Shown: one piece after another, positions 1 through 7,602 of the stretch | How positions within the stretch are numbered: the first letter of the stretch is position 1 | Layout: each line of letters begins with the position of its first letter | Assembly: GCA_002011685.1 (NCBI GenBank) | Contig: MTOL01000366.1 | Coordinates: 1-7,602, forward strand | Direction of reading: 5' to 3' | Origin: Deferribacteres bacterium JdFR-76 | GTDB taxonomy: Bacteria > Zhuqueibacterota > JdFR-76 | Length of the DNA: 7,602 bases | The notes under the pieces: generated by a model | Seen by the model: only the letters and a program-made list of their open reading frames with translations | What the model was told of the DNA's origin: nothing | The model's database searches: none | Translations under genes and position numbers: made by a program

Positions 1-90
1 CCAGGATTGCGGATTACGTCGAAGGCTTTTGGCAGTGGCAGGCGGATGCCCATTGCCGCAAAGTTTGAAGATTCATGGGGGACAGACTAA
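1..90 (+). CDS. Possible 3' end of an unidentified upstream gene (partial)
   Basis: Frame 1 is open from the window edge to a TAA at 88-90 and would encode the last 29 residues of a protein. Frame 3 is also open, to a TGA at 66-68, and frame 2 to a TAG at 143-145, so the choice of frame is not secure. The frame 1 peptide contains ITSKAF followed by a Gly/Arg-rich turn and MP. This loosely recalls the start of PEBP/YbhB proteins, but it lies next to a stop codon, so I do not assign that family. No convincing terminator follows before the next gene. The stretch may simply be intergenic. Confidence 0.2.
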   Translation, partial: PGLRITSKAFGSGRRMPIAAKFEDSWGTD

Positions 91-182
91 GCCAGTCAAA
101 GGGGAGCTTTTTGAGTGGGAGCATCGTTTTGTGAGGGCGAAGTAGATCAGTTTTGAACTCACTATAAGGAGGGAGGTACGCC

Positions 183-869
183 ATGCCGAAGTTAACGTAT
201 CTGGGTCATGCGGCTTTTTTGCTGGAAGGGGCTGGCACGGCCCTGGTGATTGATCCGTTCTTAACGGGAAACCCCAATGCTGCCAAAAAGCCCGAGGATG
301 TGAAGGTTGACTGGATTGTTTTAACACATGGTCATGGTGACCATCTGGGCGATGCACTGGAAATCGCCAAAGCCAATAATGCCACCATAATTGCACCTTT
401 CGAACTGGCCACGTATTGTGGGAACAAAGGTGTCAACGCCCATCCCATGCATATTGGTGGCAGCCACGAATTTCCGTTTGGCAGGGTGAAGCTAACCATC
501 GCCCACCACGGATCAGCAGTGGTGGATGGCGAGCAAATCATCTACACCGGCAATCCCTGCGGTGTTCTGATTACCATGGAAGATAAGACGTTTTACCATC
601 CCGGGGATACCGGCCTGTTCTATGATATGAAGCTCATCGGCAAAATGAACCCGATCGATCTGGCGGTACTGCCTATCGGTGACAACTTTACCATGGGCAT
701 TGACGACGCTGTGAAGGCAACGGAACTGCTCAATCCGAAAAAGGTAGTTCCCATGCATTACGATACATTTGATATTATCAAAGCTGATCCGGAAGAGTTT
801 GTTCGCCGGGTGCAAGAAAAAGGTTTTGAGGCGCAGGTTCTGGAGTACGGCGGCTCCCTGGAATTTTAG
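183..869 (+). CDS. UPF0173-family metal-dependent hydrolase (metallo-beta-lactamase fold)
   Basis: This encodes a 228-residue soluble protein, the usual length for the UPF0173/YtkL family of metallo-beta-lactamase-fold hydrolases. What is seen: a short N-terminal strand with LGHAAF (residues 7-12), the metal-binding HGHGDH signature at 49-54, an AHHGS segment at 107-111, HPGDT at 139-143 (Asp142 would bridge the two metals), and a late HYDTF at 192-196 that supplies the last histidine. All expected metal ligands are present, so it should be a functional binuclear, probably zinc, enzyme in the cytoplasm, since no signal peptide is seen. The physiological substrate of this family is not established. 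The ATG at 183 is chosen because a strong AAGGAGGG ribosome binding site lies at 166-173. The gene appears monocistronic, because a terminator follows 48 bases after the stop. Confidence 0.93.
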   Translation: MPKLTYLGHAAFLLEGAGTALVIDPFLTGNPNAAKKPEDVKVDWIVLTHGHGDHLGDALEIAKANNATIIAPFELATYCGNKGVNAHPMHIGGSHEFPFGRVKLTIAHHGSAVVDGEQIIYTGNPCGVLITMEDKTFYHPGDTGLFYDMKLIGKMNPIDLAVLPIGDNFTMGIDDAVKATELLNPKKVVPMHYDTFDIIKADPEEFVRRVQEKGFEAQVLEYGGSLEF

Positions 870-916
870 CCGCTTTAGGAGAAGAGTACCGGAAATTTGC
901 CGAATCCCGTATTTCT

Positions 917-951
917 GCCCGGGCATGTCTGATGTCCGGGCCTTTTTGTTT
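917..951 (+). terminator. Intrinsic terminator of the UPF0173 hydrolase gene
   Basis: A 10-bp stem pairs 917-926 (GCCCGGGCAT) with 932-941 (ATGTCCGGGC). It includes one G-U wobble and closes a 5-base loop. It is followed directly by a T-rich run at 943-951. Its position just past the stop of the plus-strand hydrolase gene fits rho-independent termination. Confidence 0.88.
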
Positions 952-1069
952 ATCTGTTGAAAGATCTGCTTTTCGCTGCTTTTATCTCGGAGAGCCGGCG
1001 GTGAGAACTATTTTTTTCTCCAATCGTACCCTCCTGCTGTTCCAGTTTCAGACGATCGACACATTCCTG

Positions 1070-1117
1070 CAATGAAAAAAGAAAGCCCGTCACCTCCTCT
1101 GGTGACAGGCTTTCTTT
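1070..1117 (-). terminator. Intrinsic terminator of the fadL-like/esterase transcription unit
   Basis: A 10-bp perfect outer stem pairs 1078-1087 with 1108-1117. A single C/A mismatch separates it from a 6-bp inner stem (1089-1094 with 1101-1106), and the loop is 6 bases. Read on the minus strand the structure ends in a T-rich run (TTTCTTTTTT), about 23 bases after the esterase stop codon. On the plus strand the T-run is short, so termination should act mainly on the minus strand. Bases 952-1069, between the two convergent terminators, show nothing I recognise. Confidence 0.88.
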
Positions 1118-1140
1118 GCGGTTGTTGCGGTTTTCAGGGA

Positions 1141-2480
<1,340 letters not shown>

Positions 2481-2494
2481 ATCTATCTGTTCAT

Positions 2495-3949
2495 TTAAAA
2501 AGAATATCCCAATCCTACGTGAAATTCGAATGCGTTGATTTTGTACGTTCCGGGGAAGTTTTCGTTACCGCCGGTCTCATCCAGCACCCAGCCAGTAACT
2601 TCGCGGTCCGGGACGATAAAATAGGAAAAACTGGCATCCAGCTGCAGTTTGCCAAGGCCATACCCAAAACCAACGATGAAGCTGTGCTTCTTGTTCGCAT
2701 CGGGAATGCTCGGTGTAATGGTTTCGGGCGGAATAGGAGAAGGATCAAAATAATAGCCCAGGCGCAGGTCAAGCTGCCGATCTTCGGTTTTCATCACGTT
2801 GTATTCCAGGCCGACGTTGTAGCGGATTCCGTCACTCCAGTTCTCTACCAGTTCGGCGTCCATGGGATTGCCCTGCAGATCTGTAAGATTTTTGATCTGA
2901 ATCACATCCCACGATGACCACTGGGTCCACTCCGCATCAAAAGCGACGAGGAGTTTTTCGGTTGCCTGGTAGGCGATTCCGATGCCGAGATTTACCGGGA
3001 AAGGAACGGATGCTTCCACGTCTCCATCATCCACAACCTTTTGTTTGGTGCCGGAGAAGAGCATGGCCGCTTGCTGGTAGGTTGCCGGGTCAAGCTGGCC
3101 CGCATCTTTCATGGCGGTAAGGATTTGCACCGCTTTTGGGTTGCTGGGGAAATAAGCTTCTGCAAGCACACTGCCAGTGAGCTTTACATCCGAATACCAC
3201 CGTCCGGCCAACCCAATGGTGAGTTTATCCGATGCTTTCCACATGGCACCGAACGTGGCGCTGAAGCCGGTTCCTGATCCTTCTAGTTTTTGCTGGGTGG
3301 GAAAGTGGTCGCTGGGAGCGTTTGCCAGCGGTCCAAGCAGGGGATTTAGCATGGCAATTTGTGTGATTACGGTTTGCTCAATGGAGATGGACATATGGGT
3401 TAAACCGAAGCCGACGCCTACCGAAAACCGGTCGCTCAGCTGGTAAGCGGCTGTAGCGTGAAAATCCAGCACGGCAAGATCGCTTACGTTGTCGTTTTCC
3501 GGAAAATCAGCGTTCACGCCAAATCCTGGTAGCGGATTGTAAAGATCCCAGGTGGCACCGAGGCCAAACGGTACGAAAACGCCAAACCCAATGCTCAGTC
3601 CGTTGTCCATCCCGTAGACGAACCCGGCATTCGGGATGATGAAAGTCTTGGGCACACTCTGTGCTTCTTTGTCGGTGTAGCCGAAAAAGCGGTGGCCTTC
3701 ATAGGGCTGCAGGGTAAGTTTGGCCGTTGGGGTGATAAAGGAAGTGCTGAGTCCCACATTCCAGCCCTTCACGAATGCCAGGCCTGCGGGGTTCCAGTAT
3801 GCCCCGCTCCAGTCATTACTCAGGGCTCTGTAAGCGCCGCCCAGGTTGACAGCCCGTACCCCGTAAGCCGTAACCGCCACTCCGCCTGCCATTGCTGTGG
3901 CAGTTAGGAACGTTAGCAAAATGAAAGTCACAATTGCCTTCTTAACCAT
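2495..3949 (-). CDS. FadL/OmpP1/TodX-type outer-membrane transporter
   Basis: This encodes a 484-residue predicted outer-membrane beta-barrel of the FadL/OmpP1/TodX family, whose members import long-chain fatty acids or other hydrophobic compounds. What is seen: a signal peptide with a VKK n-region, a hydrophobic stretch and a likely cleavage after Ala19-Met-Ala21; the family hallmark near the mature N-terminus, with LGGAYRA followed by WNPAGLA (residues 52-58); many alternating hydrophobic/polar strands; and a C-terminal strand ending in GLGYSF, the aromatic end expected for BAM-dependent insertion. The frame stays open back to a Met at 4075, but that start has no ribosome binding site and would put 42 residues before the signal peptide. 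The ATG at 3947-3949 has TGGAGGG at 3954-3960. It is the first gene of a probable two-gene unit with the esterase. The transported compound cannot be told from sequence. Confidence 0.9.
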   Translation of the reverse strand: MVKKAIVTFILLTFLTATAMAGGVAVTAYGVRAVNLGGAYRALSNDWSGAYWNPAGLAFVKGWNVGLSTSFITPTAKLTLQPYEGHRFFGYTDKEAQSVPKTFIIPNAGFVYGMDNGLSIGFGVFVPFGLGATWDLYNPLPGFGVNADFPENDNVSDLAVLDFHATAAYQLSDRFSVGVGFGLTHMSISIEQTVITQIAMLNPLLGPLANAPSDHFPTQQKLEGSGTGFSATFGAMWKASDKLTIGLAGRWYSDVKLTGSVLAEAYFPSNPKAVQILTAMKDAGQLDPATYQQAAMLFSGTKQKVVDDGDVEASVPFPVNLGIGIAYQATEKLLVAFDAEWTQWSSWDVIQIKNLTDLQGNPMDAELVENWSDGIRYNVGLEYNVMKTEDRQLDLRLGYYFDPSPIPPETITPSIPDANKKHSFIVGFGYGLGKLQLDASFSYFIVPDREVTGWVLDETGGNENFPGTYKINAFEFHVGLGYSF

Positions 3950-4003
3950 GGATCCCTCCAATCGTTTGTTTTGAAATTCTGTGTTGCTCTTCGAACAAAA
4001 AAA

Positions 4004-4073
4004 GACCGCTGAGCTCTCACCTCCTCTCCCTTTCCCTCCCTGCGGCATATCGCAAAGGGAGAATATTCCGGTC
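4004..4073 (-). promoter_or_regulatory. Structured leader element with terminator-like 3' end upstream of the FadL-like gene
   Basis: On the minus strand GACCG (4069-4073) can pair with CGGTC (4004-4008), which is followed at once by seven T residues (3997-4003), as in an intrinsic terminator. Inside lies a 9-bp perfect inverted repeat (4054-4062 with 4025-4033). An alternative hairpin uses the same left arm (4057-4061 with 4036-4040, extended by 4051-4054 with 4041-4044). These pairings are mutually exclusive. A T-run terminator-like shape about 50 bases before the start codon suggests attenuation. The outer stem is only 5 bp with a large interior, so this is tentative. I recognise no known riboswitch class. 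Confidence 0.3.
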
Positions 4074-4251
4074 ATTTGCCGGATGATTCAAGTTCATATG
4101 CTTCGTCATTTTTTCTGTGCGATGGGATGATTGTGTTTGCTCGAACCGCAGAAGCAATGGCTGGTGAACACTCTGCGAAGTGAGAGCCCGATTGCGCCGG
4201 TGTAACGGAAACTGCTGGGAATTCAAATTCATCCTTTAGCGTGTAAATTCA

Positions 4252-4299
4252 ATTATTACAGATCTTTCACAAATATAAAATTTTTTTATCCAGAAGCAA
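4252..4299 (-). promoter_or_regulatory. Candidate promoter region for the FadL-like/esterase unit
   Basis: Two sigma-70-like options occur on the minus strand. The first is TTGCTT (4294-4299), a 16-base spacer and TATATT (4272-4277). The second is an extended -10, TGTAATAAT (4252-4260), without a good -35. Either would give a leader of about 300 bases before the ATG at 3949. The region is AT-rich, so chance matches are likely. Confidence 0.25.
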
Positions 4300-4469
4300 T
4301 CAGAATTTAAAATATTTTCTTGCTTTGTTGGCCCTGCGCCGTTTTCTGGGCAACCCATCGAAAAATTTTACGCGCTCGGGTGGTTTTTATATTGTTTGGG
4401 CCGTTTACAAACCGGAAGTTCTTGCAACCTGCAAAAATTTTTTGGGAAAATTTATTTTCTAAAATTGGC

Positions 4470-4498
4470 TTGATAAATTAAAGGCGGGATGCTATTTT
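4470..4498 (+). promoter_or_regulatory. Candidate sigma-70-type promoter for the transketolase-like gene
   Basis: TTGATA (4470-4475) and TATTTT (4493-4498) are separated by 17 bases, with A/T-rich tracts upstream that could act as an UP element. Transcription would begin near 4505 and give a leader of about 87 bases. A second TTGACA at 4550-4555 is a perfect -35 hexamer, but its spaced -10 (TTAAAG) is poor and lies almost on the ribosome binding site. Confidence 0.35.
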
Positions 4499-4591
4499 CC
4501 TTTGGGCTTTTTGAACCATAAGGCGTACCATACCACCTTTGCCCACAGGTTGACAGACTTGTAAACCGCGGATTAAAGGTAGGAGTCGGCT

Positions 4592-6937
4592 ATGGAACGG
4601 TCACAGGAACTGGTGGAACAAAAATATGCGGAAGCGTCAAAGCATTTTGATAAATGGGAAGTGATCAAAGACATGATCGATCAGATGATCGATCTGATGC
4701 TAAACTTGCGGCAGAGCGGTCACCCGGGAGGGAGCCGTTCCAAAGTGCATGCCATGGTGGTTACGGCTCTCAGCGGGGTGATGCGCTGGGATATTCGTGA
4801 ACCGGCCAAGCGTTTTTCCGATCGTTTCATTTTATCTGCCGGTCATACCATTCCGCTGGTCTATGCCACCCTTTCCGTTCTGAGCGAGGCCATGCGCATC
4901 AAATACAAACAAACGGGCGACAAAAAGTATTACGTCCCCGAGGATAAAGTTGTCCTTCCTGAGGACCTCTTGAACTTCCGGCGCAACGGTGGATTGCCGG
5001 GCCATGCCGAAATGGAAGGCAAAACCCTGATGCTGAAATTTAATACCGGTCCTTCAGGCCACGGTGCACCAGCCTCGGCCGGAGAGGCCCTTGCGCTCAA
5101 AATGGCCAATGCTCGTGATGTTCGGGTAATCGTGATTGAAGGGGAAGGTGGTCTGACTCCTGGGGGACCTCATGAGACCATGAATGCCGCCTGGGGGCTG
5201 GGTCTCGATAACCTCTACTTCATCATCGACTGGAATGATTTTGGTATTGACGATCACCGCGTATCCGATGTAGTTCCGGGAACTCCGGAAACATGGTTTG
5301 GCGCGCACGGATGGCGCGTCGTGGGCGCCGAGGATGGTCATGACTGGTCCAAGCTGACCCGGATGATGATGGAGCTCTTTTACGGGCCCAATCCCAAAAA
5401 AGTACCCAACATCGGCTGGATGAAAACCAAAAAGGGCCGTGGATATTACGTTTACGACAACAAGTCCCACGGTACCCCGCATAAAATGAATTCCGAACTG
5501 TTCTGGAAGACGAAAAAGGATTTTGCCGACAAATACGACATTGAGTTCGATGGCTTCGGAGAGCCCGCCCCGGAATCCTATGAGAAACAGCGAGAACAGA
5601 CGTGGACGAACATCAATCGGGTTCTGGATGTGCTCCGCCGGGATCAGGAGCTGATCGACTACATTGCAGACACACTGGTTTCTTTGGGCGATTCTGTGCC
5701 GGATGAGATCCCGGAACTGGTCATCCGCGATGAAAAGAATCCTTTGAAAGATCCCAAAATTTTTGATTTCCGATCATATCCCGAAGAGCTCTGGGCCAAA
5801 CCCGGTGAAAAAGTTCCGAACCGGAAAGCACTGGCCAAATTCGGCGCCTACATCAATTCGTACTGCAAAAAGCATTACGGCCGGCCGCTCTTTGTGGTGT
5901 CGGCGGCAGATCTTTCCGATTCTACCAACATATCCGGCTTTGCCCATGGCTGGGGCGATATTGAAGGATGGGGTTGGTACGATCGCGAAAAAAACACGCT
6001 AGGCGCTCTCCTTCCTATGGAAATCACCGAGTTCACCAACGCCGGTGTGGCTGTGGGCATGGCCACCGTGAATTTTGCCCGCGATCCATACAAGGAATTC
6101 AACGGCTTTTATACAGCCTGTGCCACATACGGTTCCTTCTCTTACCTGAAATACGGCCCCATGCGCCTCTTCAGCCAGCTGGCGCAGGATACGGAGCTAA
6201 AGGTGGGCAAAGTGGTCTGGATTGCCGGGCATTCCGGTCCGGAAACCGCTGATGATTCCCGTACCCACTTCGGGATCTTTGCCCCCGGTGTTACCCAGCT
6301 TTTGCCCAAAGGCCAGTATGTGGATCTGTTTCCCTGGGAATATAATGAAGTGCCTGTGGTGCTGGCGGCGGCTCTGCAGCTGGATGTGCCCATTATCGTA
6401 TTGCATCTGACACGGCCGCCAATTGAAATCCCCGACCGGCAGGCAATTGGCATGGCCTCTCATTTTGAGGCTGCCCGGGGTGTTTATCTGATCCGCGATT
6501 ACAAGCCCAATCTACCGAAAATGGGACTGGTGATGGTACAGGGAACCAGCACCACCGCCAATGTACTGAAAGTCCTGCCGGAACTGGACAAACGTGGTAT
6601 CAACGTAAAAATCGTGGCGATTATCAGCCATGAACTGTTCAGACGGCAGGACGAGGAATACCAGAACCGGATGATTTCCCCACAAGAATGGTTCGATTCG
6701 ATGGTAATCACCAACGGTTCACGGCGGATTGTGAGCGACTGGATTTCCAATCCTGTTTCGGAAGCATATTCCCTTTCTTCTGATTGGGACAACCGCTGGC
6801 GCACAGGAGGAACTGTTGACGAAGTTTGCGAAGAAGCTCGCATTTCACCAAAGTGGATCCTGCACGGAATTGAAAAATTTGCACGTGAGAGGGAACAGCG
6901 GCTGAAAAAACTGAGGGATCTGATTCCTTCCGAATAG
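4592..6937 (+). CDS. Transketolase-like thiamine diphosphate enzyme, enlarged form
   Basis: This 781-residue cytoplasmic protein is related to transketolase, which moves two-carbon ketol units between sugar phosphates in the pentose phosphate pathway. Motifs in order: GHPGGS (43-48), DRFILSAGH (77-85), LPGHAE (135-140), GHGAPASAGEALALKMA (156-172, matching the usual GQG segment), GEGG (184-187) with Asn215 thirty residues after Glu185 as cofactor Mg ligands, SHG (292-294), the pyrimidine domain with SAADL (437-441), catalytic Glu480 in ITEF, His547, Asp555 and His559 in DDSRTH, and Arg608 in HLTRP. Arg411, His547 and Arg608 match phosphate-binding residues of E. coli TktA, so sugar-phosphate substrates are likely. 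Oddities: the normal GDG motif reads GEG, and the protein is about 120 residues longer than TktA, mainly around 300-405 and 680-735. The ATG is preceded by AGGAG at 4581-4585, six bases away. Exact substrates are uncertain. Confidence 0.85.
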   Translation: MERSQELVEQKYAEASKHFDKWEVIKDMIDQMIDLMLNLRQSGHPGGSRSKVHAMVVTALSGVMRWDIREPAKRFSDRFILSAGHTIPLVYATLSVLSEAMRIKYKQTGDKKYYVPEDKVVLPEDLLNFRRNGGLPGHAEMEGKTLMLKFNTGPSGHGAPASAGEALALKMANARDVRVIVIEGEGGLTPGGPHETMNAAWGLGLDNLYFIIDWNDFGIDDHRVSDVVPGTPETWFGAHGWRVVGAEDGHDWSKLTRMMMELFYGPNPKKVPNIGWMKTKKGRGYYVYDNKSHGTPHKMNSELFWKTKKDFADKYDIEFDGFGEPAPESYEKQREQTWTNINRVLDVLRRDQELIDYIADTLVSLGDSVPDEIPELVIRDEKNPLKDPKIFDFRSYPEELWAKPGEKVPNRKALAKFGAYINSYCKKHYGRPLFVVSAADLSDSTNISGFAHGWGDIEGWGWYDREKNTLGALLPMEITEFTNAGVAVGMATVNFARDPYKEFNGFYTACATYGSFSYLKYGPMRLFSQLAQDTELKVGKVVWIAGHSGPETADDSRTHFGIFAPGVTQLLPKGQYVDLFPWEYNEVPVVLAAALQLDVPIIVLHLTRPPIEIPDRQAIGMASHFEAARGVYLIRDYKPNLPKMGLVMVQGTSTTANVLKVLPELDKRGINVKIVAIISHELFRRQDEEYQNRMISPQEWFDSMVITNGSRRIVSDWISNPVSEAYSLSSDWDNRWRTGGTVDEVCEEARISPKWILHGIEKFAREREQRLKKLRDLIPSE

Positions 6938-6971
6938 CAGAGAAAAATACCTTCTTTTTGGTGAACTCCTG

Positions 6972-7012
6972 GCCCGCAGCAGATGACCTTTGGAACTGCT
7001 GCGGGCTTTTTT
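6972..7012 (+). terminator. Intrinsic terminator of the transketolase-like gene
   Basis: A perfect 11-bp stem pairs GCCCGCAGCAG (6972-6982) with CTGCTGCGGGC (6996-7006). It closes a 13-base loop and is followed by six T residues (7007-7012). It lies 34 bases after the stop codon. On the minus strand the hairpin has no T-run after it, so it does not clearly serve the convergent cheB gene. Confidence 0.93.
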
Positions 7013-7064
7013 GTCTGTTAAGCGACCCAGTAATGCAGCGAAAAGGATGGCCGTGACGTAAAAG

Positions 7065-7602
7065 TCAGGATGCTGATGCACTGTTCTTTTTCTGACCGGA
7101 ACCGGATGCGCGGACAATTTTCTCGATGACCCTGGCCATTTCGTTCAATGGGACCACGCGGTGGACCACATTGTGCTCCACGCATACTCGAGGCATCCCA
7201 TACACGACGCAGCTGCGTTCGTCCTGGGCGAGCGTAATCCCCCCGGCACGGTAAATCTCTTTCATGCCCATTAGACCGTCTTTTCCCATTCCAGTGAGAA
7301 TTATTCCGAGGCTGGCAGGTCCATACTCCTGAGCCACTGAAAGCATGGTGATGTCCACAGAAGGCCTGTGGAGCGAATCTTCTGGACTGGGTGAGAGGCG
7401 AACAGAAAAGCCGTCTCCGGAGCGCCGCACATAGGTGTGGATGCCGCCGCGCGCCACATACACTGTACCCGGTGAAAGGGCCTGCCCGTGTTCCGTTTCC
7501 ACCACTTTCAGGTTGCTCATTTGGTTCAGGCGTTCGGCATATGACCGGGTAAAAGTGGCTGGCATGTGGATAACGACCAGAATAGGTATTGGAAAATCGC
7601 CC
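7065..7602 (-). CDS. cheB: Chemotaxis protein-glutamate methylesterase CheB, C-terminal part (5' end outside window)
   Basis: About 178 C-terminal residues of the CheB methylesterase domain are visible. CheB removes methyl groups from (and can deamidate) glutamyl sites of chemoreceptors during adaptation. The frame continues past the window edge. Before the Met at 7565 it reads PILVVIH, so the visible piece starts just before the catalytic histidine in VIHMPATFT. Further signatures are a PGTVYVARGG segment, HRPSVD, and TGMGKDG with the catalytic aspartate. AQDERSCVVYGMPR and a typical C-terminal helix follow, then a Ser/Lys-rich tail. The catalytic serine (GxSTGG) and any N-terminal receiver domain lie beyond 7602. 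The gene converges on the transketolase-like gene, with 127 bases between the two stop codons. No terminator of its own is evident. Confidence 0.93.
   Translation of the reverse strand, partial: GDFPIPILVVIHMPATFTRSYAERLNQMSNLKVVETEHGQALSPGTVYVARGGIHTYVRRSGDGFSVRLSPSPEDSLHRPSVDITMLSVAQEYGPASLGIILTGMGKDGLMGMKEIYRAGGITLAQDERSCVVYGMPRVCVEHNVVHRVVPLNEMARVIEKIVRASGSGQKKNSASAS

Larger units (their letters stand above)
3950..4591. other. 642-base divergent intergenic region
   Basis: No credible gene lies here. It separates the minus-strand FadL-like gene from the plus-strand transketolase-like gene. The left third (about 3997-4190) is of mixed composition and rich in inverted repeats, and would be the FadL-like mRNA leader. 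The centre and right (about 4240-4500) are strongly AT-rich, with repeated A/T tracts such as 4277-4288, 4360-4370 and 4433-4443, and hold candidate promoters on both strands. A 71-codon minus-strand frame (4017-4232) has no ribosome binding site and a low-complexity Arg-rich end, so I do not call it a gene. Confidence 0.8.

Noticed and set aside
1..90. A PEBP/YbhB-like N-terminus in frame 1
   Set aside because: The resemblance is limited to a few residues and a stop codon follows within 30 codons. A degenerate gene cannot be told from chance.
161..170. TATAAG as a -10 box for the UPF0173 hydrolase gene
   Set aside because: It overlaps the ribosome binding site, which would leave almost no leader, and no -35 element is correctly spaced.
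3947..4075. N-terminal extension of the FadL-like protein to the Met at 4075
   Set aside because: It would bury a clear signal peptide 42 residues inside the protein and has no ribosome binding site, whereas the ATG at 3947-3949 has one.
4013..4187. Long-range 8-base complementarity GCTCTCAC (4013-4020) and GTGAGAGC (4180-4187)
   Set aside because: A few 8-base inverted matches are expected by chance in a 640-base region, and no further pairing extends it.
4017..4232. A 71-codon minus-strand reading frame in the FadL-like leader
   Set aside because: No ribosome binding site before its ATG, an Arg/Glu low-complexity end created by the purine tract, and no recognisable domain.
4353..4391. A weak hairpin before TTTTTAT on the plus strand, resembling a terminator
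   Set aside because: The stem has two central mismatches and a wobble pair, and it lies upstream of the candidate promoter with no gene to terminate.
6845..7117. A 90-codon minus-strand frame across the transketolase end and terminator
   Set aside because: It spans the intrinsic terminator and overlaps both neighbouring genes, with no family features.

Overview
The window comes from a Gram-negative bacterium of roughly balanced base composition. The evidence is an outer-membrane beta-barrel protein ending in an aromatic residue, a lipobox-bearing lipoprotein, strong GGAGG-type ribosome binding sites, and a chemotaxis methylesterase. The lineage cannot be fixed from sequence alone. A non-model phylum such as Calditrichota/KSB1 or a relative is only a guess, prompted by the unusual transketolase.

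Layout: bases 1-182 hold a possible 3' end of an unidentified upstream gene and the leader of a UPF0173 metallo-beta-lactamase-fold hydrolase (183-869, +). A clean intrinsic terminator follows it. Next is a minus-strand pair read from right to left: a FadL/OmpP1-type outer-membrane transporter (2495-3949), then 31 bases later a lipoprotein alpha/beta-hydrolase esterase (1141-2463), closed by an intrinsic terminator at about 1070-1117. A 642-base divergent intergenic region (3950-4591) holds the candidate promoters for this pair and for the plus-strand transketolase-like gene (4592-6937). It also holds a purine-rich, structured minus-strand leader. The transketolase gene ends in a textbook terminator. 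A minus-strand cheB gene (7065 to beyond 7602) enters from the right edge, so its N-terminal part is missing.

How the genes relate: the FadL-like porin and the esterase are plausibly co-transcribed and could cooperate, with ester hydrolysis at the cell envelope and uptake of the hydrophobic products. The hydrolase, the transketolase and CheB look like independent housekeeping or chemotaxis genes. I see no mobile element, CRISPR array, tRNA or rRNA. The least ordinary items are the enlarged transketolase with a GEG in place of the usual GDG cofactor motif, the large insertion in the esterase, and the structured leader ahead of the FadL-like gene. Nothing here amounts to a clearly new system.
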